Assembly: GCA_004154925.1 (NCBI GenBank)
Contig: QJNS01000036.1
Location: forward strand, 1-64,000
DNA: 64,000 bases
DNA from: Monosporascus cannonballus
Taxonomy: Eukaryota; Ascomycota; Sordariomycetes; Xylariales
Direction of reading: 5' to 3'
Shown here in pieces: positions 34,401 to 47,200 of this stretch. A program made the translations under genes and the position numbers. The notes beneath the pieces are model-generated. The model had not been told where the DNA came from and ran no database searches. It saw only the letters and a program-made list of their open reading frames with translations. Within the stretch, counting starts at the first letter, position 1. The number at the start of each line of letters is the position of its first letter.

Positions 34401-34616
34401 ATCTTTAATAAATTAATGTAACTTAGAAAATATTAATGTTTAATTTTTAACATAAATATTTAAAAATCTAACTATTTCATTATATTAAATATCTGTATAA
34501 TCTTATTTAAACATTTTAAAGCTTATATAAATTACAAAGCTAAAGTTTACCTGACATATATAAATTTGTTATAAATTCTTTTAATATTATTATATAGAAA
34601 TATTGAGATAATATTT

Positions 34617-34812
34617 TATAAGATAATAAATAGCTATAGGCTGAAGTAACATATTCTTCGACTAAATGCAAAGCGTATTTCAAAGGGTAAATATATTAAA
34701 TTATTTCTCTCTGTCGTTTCCTATTAACTGGTAAATAATTAGTTTATATTAATAAGTGTTTCGGCAGCTGGTCGGCTACTAAGTTCAACCGTGTAAGAAT
34801 AATATTTTCATA
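34617..34812 (-). repeat. E4 3' LTR (left end on the plus strand)
   Basis: It aligns with the solo LTR 31973-32178: TATAAGATAATAAATAGCTAT here against TGTAAGATAATGG at the start, and CGGCAGCTGGTCGGCTACTA near the end. It is about 10 bp shorter and heavily transition-mutated. Confidence 0.82.
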
Positions 34813-37800
34813 AATATTCACCTCTTTTTAAGCTGTTAATCTTCAACAGTATTCTCATTAATATAATATAACGTGATCGCAAATTTAATTACGTATACTT
34901 GTCGTTAATCCTCGTTTATAAATACGTGAATCACATTTTATTACACGTAGTTGTCATAATAATTAATATATACTATGTATAATTAATCGCATTTTATTCA
35001 ATTTTCTATTCTAATTTATTTCTTAACTTTATGTTCTTTACTGTTTCTCTTTTTCGTATTTTTCTTTTAATTTTTTGTACGTATGCTGTTTAATTTTTTC
35101 TTTATATTTGGTTTTATATTATATATTTCTATCTATTGTATTTATAATTTTCGAGTTATTTTCCTTTGTTATATTTTTTTATAAAAGAGTTTTAAAAAAA
35201 TAAGATTTTGATAATAATAATAATTAGTATTTCTTTTAGCGCTGTTTCTTTAACGTTAACAATAAGCTAAATCTTAGTCGTATAACGGATAGGAATTAAC
35301 CATATTATATTTACGTAATATAATGTTAATTTAATTACAGTGCCATTTACGTTTAAGTTTTAAATATTTTCAATTATATCGTGACAAAATATTATTATAA
35401 AACTATTCGTACAGCAAATACAATATTTTAATATTATTAATCTTATCGATTAATTCTCGTTTAAATTTGAATCTTTTTTAATAATATCTTTTAAACTATT
35501 TTTAATTCGATACCAATAATTAAAAGTTATTTAACAAGTTTAAAAAAGTTTGCATTATAAATATCGAATATAAACGGGATAACTTATTTAAAATCGGTCG
35601 CCAATTTAACGTTTTTGATAAAGTCGAATTCATTTTGAAAATAGTCATTATTAAAGAATATTATTTTTAATCTATTAGAAATATAGTTTTGATTATCAGT
35701 TTTAATTGTAAAATATCTAGTTTAAATATCGTTTTATTCGTTTATAATTTTAAAATATTTTTATAAATAAAAAAACTTTCGAAAGTTGTTATATTGTTAC
35801 TTTTTTCTGCTTGTAAATACTTTTCGCTTAGTGTTTAATGTTTCGATAAAATGTTAATATTTATTAATAACTATAATTTAAAGACTTTTTATCTACTAGA
35901 ATCTTTATTAAATCTAAACATATTAAAGGTTTTAAAATCGGTACTTTATTTAGACTAGTAATAAAATATATATCGATTATTTAAACCTTAGTTTCTATAA
36001 AAATAACATATTTTTAAACTTTTTACAGATTTTACTCTTAATAAAATTAACCAAGGTATCTATGTTTTACTGTTGTATATTTTTCAATCGTTTTTCGATA
36101 TTCCTATATTAGTTCTCTTAATACGTTTATTCCAAATTAATTACAATAAAACTTAATAATTAATTATAAAATTTTATTTTCGGAGTAAAACTGTATTTTT
36201 TTCTAGATTATTTCTTGAATTTCGTTTATTTGTCGTTGTATTTATAAAACACTTAAAATATAGATTTTGTATTTTAGTATAATATAAAATTAAATTATTA
36301 AATATAAATATATATCTAATATAAAGCTTCACATGCTTTTCTAATACCGTTTAGCTTCTGGTTATATTTCTTTTATATATATATATATAATAAAATTCAA
36401 TTAATCGATTTCTAATTAATATTCGATAAAATAATAATTTTCTAAAATTTAAATATAATTATATCATTATTGTTTTAATATTAATATTTCAATTTTATAA
36501 TTTTTAAATAATTAATATCCGATAAAAGTATTATTAGCTTAGGATTTTTAAATTATAAAATATCTTACATATATATCTTACGTTTTCTTTATAACGTGAT
36601 AATATTATAAATATATATTCGAAGCAGTTTTAAAACTTTTGCGTGTTATATTTAATAGGCTAATATTTTGATTTAATTAAATATGTACATGATTCCTTGT
36701 TATTTCAGTAATAAACGATTTATTTTTCTTAATCTGCATCTTAAATTTAATAATATTATTTGAACATTATTTTGAACCTAGTAGTATTTTAATGATAGTA
36801 TAAATATCGAATATATATTTATATCTATTACTCTTCAATTAGAAACATTACTCTGTAAAATTAGAACCCTATTAATTCCTTAATTATATTCTAAATATAA
36901 ATGAATTCAAACTTCTATTTTTAAGTTTAAAGGTTTTAATAAATAAACGTTTTTATTATTTTAATTAAAATTCCATAAGTATATAATATTAATCATAATA
37001 TTTTTAAATTGCTTTTATTTCTTTCTAATACTTATATATCGTTTAAAGAATACTCGTTAATCTTTTCGAACATTTCTTTATTTTATTACTCTATATAAAA
37101 AATATTTAAGCATTTTTAAATAATATCCATGTAAAATTTCAAATAAAAAATTATTAATAAATACGTTACAAATATTATTATATCTAAATATTACGTTTCG
37201 TTTATTTATCGGTTTATAGATAATACACGCTTAATATTTATTAAGTTATTTTTCGTTTGTTAGAGAGTTTCGCCTAAACTAAACTTATTAATAATTTATT
37301 TTTTATCGTTAATAATTCTTATCAACGTATTGAATTTACATTTTATTTCATTGTAAAATAATCGAATTAATTCGGTTATGATTAAATTTTTAATTATAAA
37401 AATATATAAACGCACTAGTAAAGTACGTTTAAGAATAATTAACATAACGTTGTATATTACCCTATTTAAATTTAGATTGTTTTTAAGAAACATTATTATT
37501 ACAATTTATCAAATAAACTTCAAAATTTATGTTAATAATAATAATACATATAATTATTTTATATAACGGATAAAGTAATTTTATACATTAATAATTTAAA
37601 TATAACTTATATATATTTTAGGTATAATTCGTTAAATTTCGTACTAATCCTCATAATAATTAATTATTTTAGTAAAACGGTTTATAACAAAACTATAAAT
37701 TTATTCGGATAATATACACCCGTGTTTCAATTAAGAATTTTTTTTTCAGTTCGAGTTAGCGGTTAATTATTTTCAAGAAATTTATAAGATATAATATCTT

Positions 37801-38354
37801 AATGTACAACCTTTAAATTTAATCGTAAAATGATCGAAATCGTTTTAAATATAATATCGTTTCGTCTTTAAATAACCTTTTTAAAATAACCGTAAAATAT
37901 ATTAATTATATAGAATAATTTTAATATCCGTTTTAATCTTTTTTAAACTTTTCAAAATTTAATTATAATACGGTTATAATTTTTTATTATTATTATTTAA
38001 CTGTTAATTATATTATTTTTAAGATTGGTATTTATATTTATATATATAAATAATAAATTCGATAAACTTATAATTTTTCCTAGGTTTCAAGATTTTAAAT
38101 AATTATATAACGAAAATTCTTGCTTTTTTATATAGATAATAATTACTTAAACCTTTCTTATATAAAATATATTTAATATAAGATAAGCGAAAGTATAACG
38201 TTAAATACAAAACTAAAAAATCAGCAATTTTAATCTCTAATTAAGAGGTCAATACCTTAATCGACATCGTAAGAATTAGCTATATATATTATTATAATTA
38301 TTTTTTTAGTAAAATCGTCCCGATTTCAGAGTTAAATAAGGTATCGAATTTTTA

Positions 38355-38535
38355 AGGTTTTATTATGCCCTGTAAGCATATAACGCGGTCGGACATTTCG
38401 CGCCAATTATCTATTGAACGCCAGCGATTAGAATCTTTTCAGTCTGTTTCCCGGCTTTTTTTAGCCTGTAGCCGCCCCTGTAGAGATTGAACCTTATTTC
38501 CGGTATATCGCTGAAGTGGCGCCGAACGGGTTAAT
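38355..38535 (-). repeat. GC-rich insert with B-box-like motif inside E4
   Basis: About 180 bp of near-normal GC content sit in otherwise saturated AT-rich DNA. The minus strand carries GGTTCAATCTCTACAG near 38480-38496, close to a pol III B box, downstream of GGCGCCACTTCAGCG. A short tRNA-derived insertion is one reading; a surviving piece of host or unrelated DNA is another. No matching copy was seen elsewhere in the window. Confidence 0.4.
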
Positions 38536-41500
38536 ATATCTAATTAAAGTTTAAAATAATTATAAAATAAGTAAAAATACGACATTAATTATAAAATCAA
38601 AAATGTAACAATTTTAAAGTTTAATTAAGATTTAGATATTCTAATTTATTTTATTAGAATTAGTTGTACATATTATTACATTTAATAATTTAACACTATA
38701 TAAACTTTATCCAGTTTTTATAAAATATTTTATATTTTTTTAATACTTTAAATTGCGTTATATATCTGCAATTACCTTTCGTATATTTTTCGATATATTT
38801 TACATAAATTTAAACATTTTTAATAACGTAAAATTCATATTTTTATATATAATATTTCTCAATATATAATCTTACTATTTTGAAAATTCGTTTATCGAAA
38901 TAATAAATTCTACTTTATATTAAATTTGAAAGTTAAATTAAGAATACAAGAATTTATTTAGTTAATTTCTCTTTAAAATATACGTTAATATAAGTATAAT
39001 ATCTTTTAAGAACATTTGATTAATAAATATTTAAAAGTATTTTGCTTATTTTCGAATCATTAATATCAACATTTTAAATCTTTTATAAATATTAACGTTT
39101 TTTTATTCTATGACTTATTCCTTTTAATTTATATATACTTTTGTAATTAAAATATAATTAAATATTAACAATGTTTATATAACGTTAATTAAAATGTTTA
39201 TTTTAAATTTAATATCTTTAAAACATTTATAATTTTAAAATATAATCGCTAATAAGAAAACGTCCTTTAATTTATACAATACTATGTTAACATTTTTAAA
39301 TTAGTAAAACTTTACTTTTTGAGTTTAATATTATTTCCTTTTTATAATATATTGATAACTATAACAACATTTACATAATAAGTAATAACCGTTTGATAGA
39401 AATTAATATATTCTTTTAAAAACATTGAACAGTATAAATTAACTTCCATTGCGACTATATTGTGATAATATTAATCAGTCTGCGCTTTATTTTTAATATA
39501 CCTATATTTATTCTGTAATTTAAAAAATATATGATTTTTATAGAATATTTATATTTATATACTGTAGCAAATAAATAATTTTATAACAATTATTTATCAA
39601 TTAATCAAATCTATTTACCACATTTGTAACGTTTTTATGATAAATAATGATGTTATTTAATTGTATTATATGTATAAATTATTTATTTATTTAAATAATA
39701 TTATATACATATAAATTTAAAACGTAGGCAATTCATGAATTAAACTAAAGTATATAAATATGTATTCGAATTACCTATAACGTATTCAAAAAACCATTTT
39801 TTTACTAATCGTTGTTTTTTAATTTTAATAGAATAATAAATGTCTTTAAAATAAAATTTCGAAAATATCTTAATTAATTCTAAACGATTTACTATTTTTA
39901 TTATCTAAAATAAGAAATATTAGTGTTGTAGTATTAATCGATTTAAGTCTTTATAGTTAACGTATAATTAAATATTTTTTTTCTAAAACAAATAAAATTA
40001 ATATTTTTATATACATTTTGAAGAGATACATCCGTTTTACTTATAATTTCGTCTAAATATATTTTTAAGTGTTTCTTTTTAAATGAAATATATTCTATAT
40101 TTTATACCTAAAGTTTAAAAAGAATTCCGTTATGGTGAGAAATGTCTTTACTAAAATGTTTTAAAATATATAAAAATATTAATATTTTTATTTTTATTGG
40201 TTTTTTAACTTCAGAAATAATTAATTTATTTAATTTACTTTAATAATAAAGACTTGAATTTTGTTAAAATAAAATATAATTTAAAATATATTTGTTTAAA
40301 GTTTTATTCGTTTTTATTGTTGTGTATTATATTAATAAAGGTTTTATAAATTCTAAAATTTTTAATATATAGGTTTGTATTGCTGATAAAACTGGAAATA
40401 TTTATAGAAAATAATAATGAATTAAAGTTTCTTAGTAATATTTTACTTATAATATAACTTATTTTTCTCTAAGTTTTAATACATAATTTACTTTTTAAAA
40501 CCTATTATATATTAACGGTTTTATAAAGGTTAGAAAAAATACATTAAATATATATTTTTATTCCTATTTCCTTTTTGCGTTTAAACTTAGAAGTTAATTT
40601 AATTTGTCGTTATATATTATAGTATTTTAGTTGGCCTTCAACAATCGACTTTCGTATAATGAAAATAATAATGTTTATATATTTTTAAAAAACTCTCTGT
40701 TTAAAAATATTATTCTTAACTAAATATTTTTAGAAATCGGAAGTATTAAATTATATAAATTTATTTTAATAAAAACTAATTCAATAATTATTTGATTTGC
40801 GAATTTAAAAACTATTTTTATTTTTATTTCTTTTCTTAACGTTTTTAATTTATCTTTAAAGGTTCTTTAAAGGCGGTAAATTAAAATCGTTTACACTTAT
40901 TAATATCTTTAATAAAAGATCGGTTTCTTTCCCTTTTTCAAAGTGTTTTAATAATACTTTCTCTTATTTATTACGTTATTATTTAGGTTTAATTCAATAT
41001 TTTTTCGAATACAGTATTTTCTAACTTTAATATTAATTTACAAAAATAGATAAAAATATAATGTTTATTATTTCGATTACGTTTGAAGTTAAAAACTTTG
41101 GTAAATATTATTTTAATTTTATAAAATACTTTTCATATTTTTTCATCGAACACGCTAAAATCTATATAATTTCCATAATAAAAATACATAAATGCTTTAT
41201 TTCTCATAATTATATAACTAAAATAATTAAATAAAACGTAGTATAATTACTAGACTTTTATAATAAAAAGAGTTATATAATAAATCACCTCTTTAATATA
41301 AATAAAACCAGTTTAAATTTCGGTGTAAATTTAAATAATAACTTATATTTACTTTTTCTTGATCGATGTCCGTTTTATAAATTTTAAATAATTATAAAAC
41401 GGTATTTATTTATCATCGTCAAACGTTTATAAAGACGTTATAATTAATTTTTAAATCTTTATTTTCTAACATATATTATCGCTTATTTTTCGATTAATTG

Positions 41501-41880
41501 TGGCAATAAATTCGAATATTATTCGTTTTATTTACGAATATTTCCAAATTTCATGGTTATAAAAAAACTTATATTTTTGTTATTTTAAATTTCGGAACGT
41601 AATTATTATATTATATCTATTAGCGACCATTCTATTAACGATTATAAAAATAAATATCTATTATATATATAAATTAACTTAGGATTTCGAAATTCGTAAT
41701 CTTCTTCTTGTTAAAACTTTAATATAAACTTTTCTACTAATTTCTATATTATAATAGATCATTCGTCAATTAAATTCAGATCGGCGATTTCTTTCAACCG
41801 GTAATCTAAATTCCTTTTCTAATCGGCGAACTTTATTTTTAATACTTATCGCATTACTTTCTAAAATATGAATAAAAAAT

Positions 41881-42076
41881 TATAAATTAATAAATAATTG
41901 TACACTGAAGTAAAGTAATTTTCGATCAATCGTAAAACGTATTTCAAAAAATAAATATATTGGATTCTTTCTATCTAACGTTTTTTACTAGGTGTTAAAT
42001 AATGCGTTTTTAATAATAAATAGATCGACGGCTAGTCGGCTACCAGTCACATTCTTGTAACAGCTATGTTCTTATA
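41881..42076 (-). repeat. E4 5' LTR (right end on the plus strand)
   Basis: It aligns with the solo LTR over its length (TCGATCAATCGTAAAACGTA, CGGCTAGTCGGCTACCAGTC) and ends TTCTTATA where the reference has TTCTCACA. Confidence 0.82.
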
Positions 42077-43793
42077 GATTTATATTATATATCGAAAACG
42101 TTTAAATATAATACGGTAAATAATCTACATATAGTTTCAAAATACAAGTAAATAATAAAAATAGCAATTTTGCTATATAATTATAGAATTAGTAATTTTA
42201 ACGCTTAATACATTAAAACTCCTTATCTATACTTAAATAAGACGACGTTTTGCAGCTTAATTTCTTATACTAATATATTCAAGATAATTTACCTTTAATT
42301 TTATTTATATTTAAAATATTAGCAATATATTAAATTCTTGTACTCTTTTATTACTTTTCACAAATAGTAACGTTTACAGTGATCGTTTATTACTGTCGAT
42401 GGACAGTACAGAAACCTTTTTTTTTTCGTACGATATTTTTCGAGTTCATATAATATAAATTAAATTCAGCGGCTTTTATAAATCGAAATATAGCGTAAAA
42501 AAGAAAAATACTTTCATTAAAGCATTGATTAAAGATAATCAAAATATTTAATCTTTTTATTATTTTTTTACTTAGCTTTTACTATTTAGCGGCGTTTTAT
42601 TTTACAAAGTTGTCTTTGTTTTACTTATTTTAACAACCGTAGAATAATACTATAAATACGCTAAAAAAATTAAAATGGTTTAAATATTAAAGTTTAAAGT
42701 TTGTGTATTTAAAATATTTATATCGCATTTCTTCGCTGTATTATTTAACCCGTTTACGCACGACTAGGTAATAATTATTAAAATAATTATTTATAACAAT
42801 AGAACGATACTATATAAAGGCCAGTTTTAAAAAATTTGGCTTATTATTAATATAATTAAAATATTACGCGGTTTATAAAAAGAAAAGAAATCGGTAAAGG
42901 TTAAATACAAGTTCAATTTCTGTTTCGAGTAATTCAAATTAAGGAATAAGTAAACTTTGCTATTTATTAAATACGATCGCGTTTAATCGTTTTTATTATA
43001 AAAAGCTACTATAAAATTAATAATTTTAATTCTTTGTTAAAAAGTTTCGTTTTAGATTAAATTATCGAACAAATAATTGATAATTAATTAAATCGTTATC
43101 ATATTTTAAATATTCTCTATTAAGCTGATTCATATTTTATTATATTATAATTATAATATTTTATTATTTTACAAAATCGGAGTTGTTGGCTCAGCCTAGA
43201 ACATATTGCTTGAATTTAAATGAACCGTAAATTATTTTACGAAATATTAATAATAATTATTTGTTTCGTAATATATAATAATTTTTGTTTTTAAATATTC
43301 GAAATTCTGAATCAAATTATTAGTTTTTTAATTTTAATTACTATCGTTATATACTTAATTAAAATTTTAACCTAATTAAGTATAATTTTTAAATACGATT
43401 TCGTGTAAATTATCGTTAAACTCTTAAATTAATAATATTACTCAAATTAAAATTTTACTATGATTAGATATAAGTTTCTTTATTAGTATTTATTGAAATA
43501 TATTTTGGTTTTTATTTTGTTCTCAGTTTTTACTCTTTTTTAGCTGTTCTTTTCATTTTTAAGGGTTTTCAAATCTTTTAAAATCGTTATAAATTTTAAA
43601 TATTTTTAATACGTTGCTAAAATATAATATACTATATTCTTATAATGTTAGCTTAAATTAAAAGCAGGTTCGTTTTTAATAACCCTTTTTTATTAAAGAT
43701 TTTCCTTGTAATATAAATATTATTAATAGAATTAAAATTATTCAAAATATATTCGATGCTAAATTAAAAAATAATTATAATTTAAACAAAACT
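42077..43793. other. AT-rich spacer between E4 and E5
   Basis: No gene or domain is readable. A short piece at 43186-43225 (TTGGCTCAGCCTAGAAC...) has a diverged counterpart at 54671-54710, so part of this spacer is an unlisted repeat. The last five bases, AAACT, are the left target-site duplication of E5. Confidence 0.5.
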
Positions 43794-44209
43794 TGTTATG
43801 ACCTAACGGTCTTGGCTCCTGGAAACGGTCGGGATCCTGCAAAGTCAGACTCCGACCCAGCCAAGAGGTTACGTGACTAGCTCAGAAGGCTTAAGAGCCC
43901 TAATTGGTCAAAAGGATTTGAGCCGGTTAAGTACCAGAGCGAGTTCAAAGGGGCTTAAGGAGATTTAACCAGAGAAATATTGTTAAGTCATGGTAAGTAC
44001 CTTAAGCCAGAACGAAAATATATACGCTTATTATTTCTATAGTTTAGATAGTTTTAGCTTGTAATATAATATCGTTATTTAAGACACCTTTGGAATTACG
44101 AAATATAATACGATTACTATATTTATTATTCAGATTTTTACGATATTTCTGTTAATATAAATCCGCACAACTAAGGTTTAATAATTGGTTAAACCTTTTA
44201 GCCGTTATA
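43794..44209 (+). repeat. E5 5' LTR
   Basis: It starts TGTTATGACCTAACGGTC and ends GCCGTTATA. From about 44020 on it matches the second half of the E2 LTR (TAAGGTTTAATAATTGGTTA), whereas the first 220 bp differ from E2 apart from the first dozen bases. Confidence 0.92.
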
Positions 44210-44279
44210 CGTTACAAGTTTTTATTTAATAGTACCGTTAGACTTTAAGCAATACTTAATATTGTCAGAATATCGATTA

Positions 44280-47200
44280 GCGTCTAGAAAATCTTTATTT
44301 AGCAACTTGAAGCTCGAATTCGGGAATTGGAAAGAAATATCCGACAAATTAGGGTTACGTTATTTATTTAAGCTTTTTTTGCCCGTATGAAACCCAAGAA
44401 ACCGGAGCCTTACGATAAAAAAAGGCAATTTTCAGACCTTTTTAATTTAGGTATGAATTTATTTTTGTTTTTTAGATTTTAATAACCTAACTGATTAGGT
44501 TTTAGCAGTAAAAGCATATTTAACGAAAGATACGGTTAATTAGTTTAAATTTGTTATAAAGAATTTTTTGGAAATAGGAAAATCGAATAAAAATAATTTT
44601 ATTAATAAGAATTTTTTCACTTTATATTAATTTTGAGGATAAAATATGCGATAATTTCGGCAATCCGGATAAAAAACGATTTACGGTTTAATAACTTTTA
44701 TAATTCCGATAAAAACAACTTACGTTTAAGTATATTATAATTTTTAAAAGCTTTGTGGCTAAGATAAAATAGGAAGATAATAAGGCCGATATTTTTATCG
44801 ATATATTTTATAAAGGGCTAAGGAATGATATAAAGAATAAAATTATTCGGATTAAACAATTAGTTGCCCTGGACTGGTATATTGTATAAGTAATTAAGAT
44901 TAATAATTAACAATTTAAAAAACGATAGAAAAAAAAGGATAATATGTTTTATATTGGGATATAATAAGTTTAACTACGGGAAAAAAGCGAAATATTCCTT
45001 TTATTTCTTACGGAACGGCGTTAAAACTTATGGAACTTAGCATTAATTATAAATCAAACTGGAATTAGATTAAATGTTTTAATTATAGCAAAATGGGACA
45101 TAAGGTTTATAAATACAAAAAACCTAAGAAATTACGGTAAATTAATTAAACCCCTATACTGGAAAAATAATCTAAAAATAATTAAGCAAATGATAGTAAA
45201 GTTATTAATATAATTTAAGTTAAGTATATATTAGGCTTATAATAAAAGATCCAATAATGATTATTACGATAAGAAATTCGACGAGAAATACGAAAAGCCA
45301 GAAAATTGGCTTAATAAGTATTACGAACATAATAAAAAGCATTATAGGGATGGTTACGTAAATATTAGAACTGGATAAAAAAGGTTTGTCTCGGAACCCT
45401 TAATGATACGGCAAAATGCATACCATATATTGTCGACGACGAGAATATCTTAATTGTAAAAAATGGAAATAATATATTTATAAACAAATTACCCGTATGT
45501 ATTATAAGGGGTTCGACTTTTTAAACCGTACCGGAAATAATAAAAATAATAAGTAATAGTATCGATATTTTCGAACCATAATTCCAGAAGATATCCAGTA
45601 ACTGGCCGAAGTAAAAAGTTGGTCTAAAGAAAAATAATGCCCGTAAAAAGATCCTTTTTATTATTTCTAATAATATAATTATCAAACGGAAAAAGAATTA
45701 ATCCAGCGTACGGTTAAAAAGCATTATTAAAAAGTTATTACGGATTTTTATTTTTAATTGGCGTTTATTATAAATTTCTAGGAAAAATAATTATTAAGAA
45801 AAAAATACGTTAATTTATTAGATTTTTTTAAAATAATAATTAAAATGACGTATAATGGGATTTAATCACAAATAGAAAATAAATAATTTATTTAATAAGA
45901 AAAGAAATTGCAAAAGAATTAAAAGCAATTAATACGATTCGAAGAAACAATATGCCGGTAATAATAATAAATATAGCAGCTTAACGCATTAAATAAAGAA
46001 ATATAAATAAGGTTTGATAAATTCGAATAGGAATTAAAAGAAAAAGGTTAGTTGTAAAAACGCTATAAGATGACGAAACTTGAAGAAGTTAAAAAGAATT
46101 CCTAAAAAAGGTTTTAAACGCGACGATAAAAAACGTTAACAACCTTATTATCTTGGATATATAAATCGGAACGTATTGGTATATCGTAATAATGGATTAT
46201 GGAGTTCTGGGCGGAAATTACGTTGTACCAGATATAGTTAATAAGCTTAAATTGTTATGGAAATATAAGTTAAAACTCTATATAATAACGAATACCGAAA
46301 GTTAGAAATTGGCTTACGACGACGAAAAAGTTATACGCGAAATTAATTACCTTAAGATTTTTATTCAAGGATAATATCAAATAGTTAATTTCGACATCGT
46401 TTTATTTAGGAATTACGATATAATTTTAAGATTACCATGGATACGTTAATACGAATTTTTGATTAATAGAAGCATTGGCCAGGTAAGGTTCGCTTTATAC
46501 CTTATTAATAAATAAAAAAAGAAACAAATTAAGATAGTAATATTTGATCGATAATAACGACGAATGCAGACATAGAGATACGATAAAAATCTTATTACCT
46601 AAAAGGACAAAATATAAAAAAGAAAATAGATATTAAAAAGGAATACGACGTATTATTGTTATTATTAAAGCAAAATTAAAGTAATTAATTAACAATCTAA
46701 AATAATAACAGCCACAAAAATTAGAAAATCTAATTAATATATTATTATAGTACTATAAATATAAGCTGCTTTTCAGAAAGGAATTCGATACGAAATTACC
46801 AAAGTATAACGAATAGAATTATGAAATAATCCTTAAAAAGGGTTTTTAACAAAGTTTTACCTTATTTATAGTTTTAACGGAAATAAGTTATGTATTTTTA
46901 AAAAATATCTAGAAAATCAATTATAAAAAAATAGATTCGACCTTTAAAGTTACTAATAGGATATCTAATGTTTTTCGTATTTAAAAAGAATGGAAAATTA
47001 CAATTTATAGTTAATTATCGATAACGAAACGATATTGTTATTAAAAATTAAATAGTATTATTTTTAATTATAGAAATTAAAAGCCAACTTTACGAAATCA
47101 AATGGTTTACAATATTAAACCTTAAAAATAAATATAACCTTTTTAGGATTAAAAAAAGATACGAATAAAAATTAAATTTTAAGACGAAATACGGATGACT

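Larger units (their letters stand above)
32184..34616. other. AT-rich DNA enclosing a GC-richer island
   Basis: Apart from the island and dispersed repeats listed separately (32536-33160 and 34225-34400) and a TA run at 34013-34033, no gene, LTR or domain is visible. Confidence 0.5.
34617..42076 (-). mobile_element. E4: inverted second copy of the E3 family, about 7460 bp
   Basis: LTRs of the E3 family lie in minus orientation at 34617-34812 and 41881-42076. The flanking pentamers are TATTT and GATTT, an imperfect match. The segment 41770-41880 aligns with the reverse complement of E3 23380-23480 (for example TCGGCGAACTTTATTTTTA in both), which confirms element identity and direction. The rest is too RIP-eroded for domain calls. 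A GC-rich insert lies at 38355-38535 and accounts for some of the extra length over E3. Confidence 0.82.

Noticed and set aside
37296..37566. Overlapping 60-65-codon frames on both strands in AT-rich DNA
   Set aside because: They are Ile/Lys/Asn-rich, overlap on opposite strands and lie within E4. Such frames are expected by chance in this composition.
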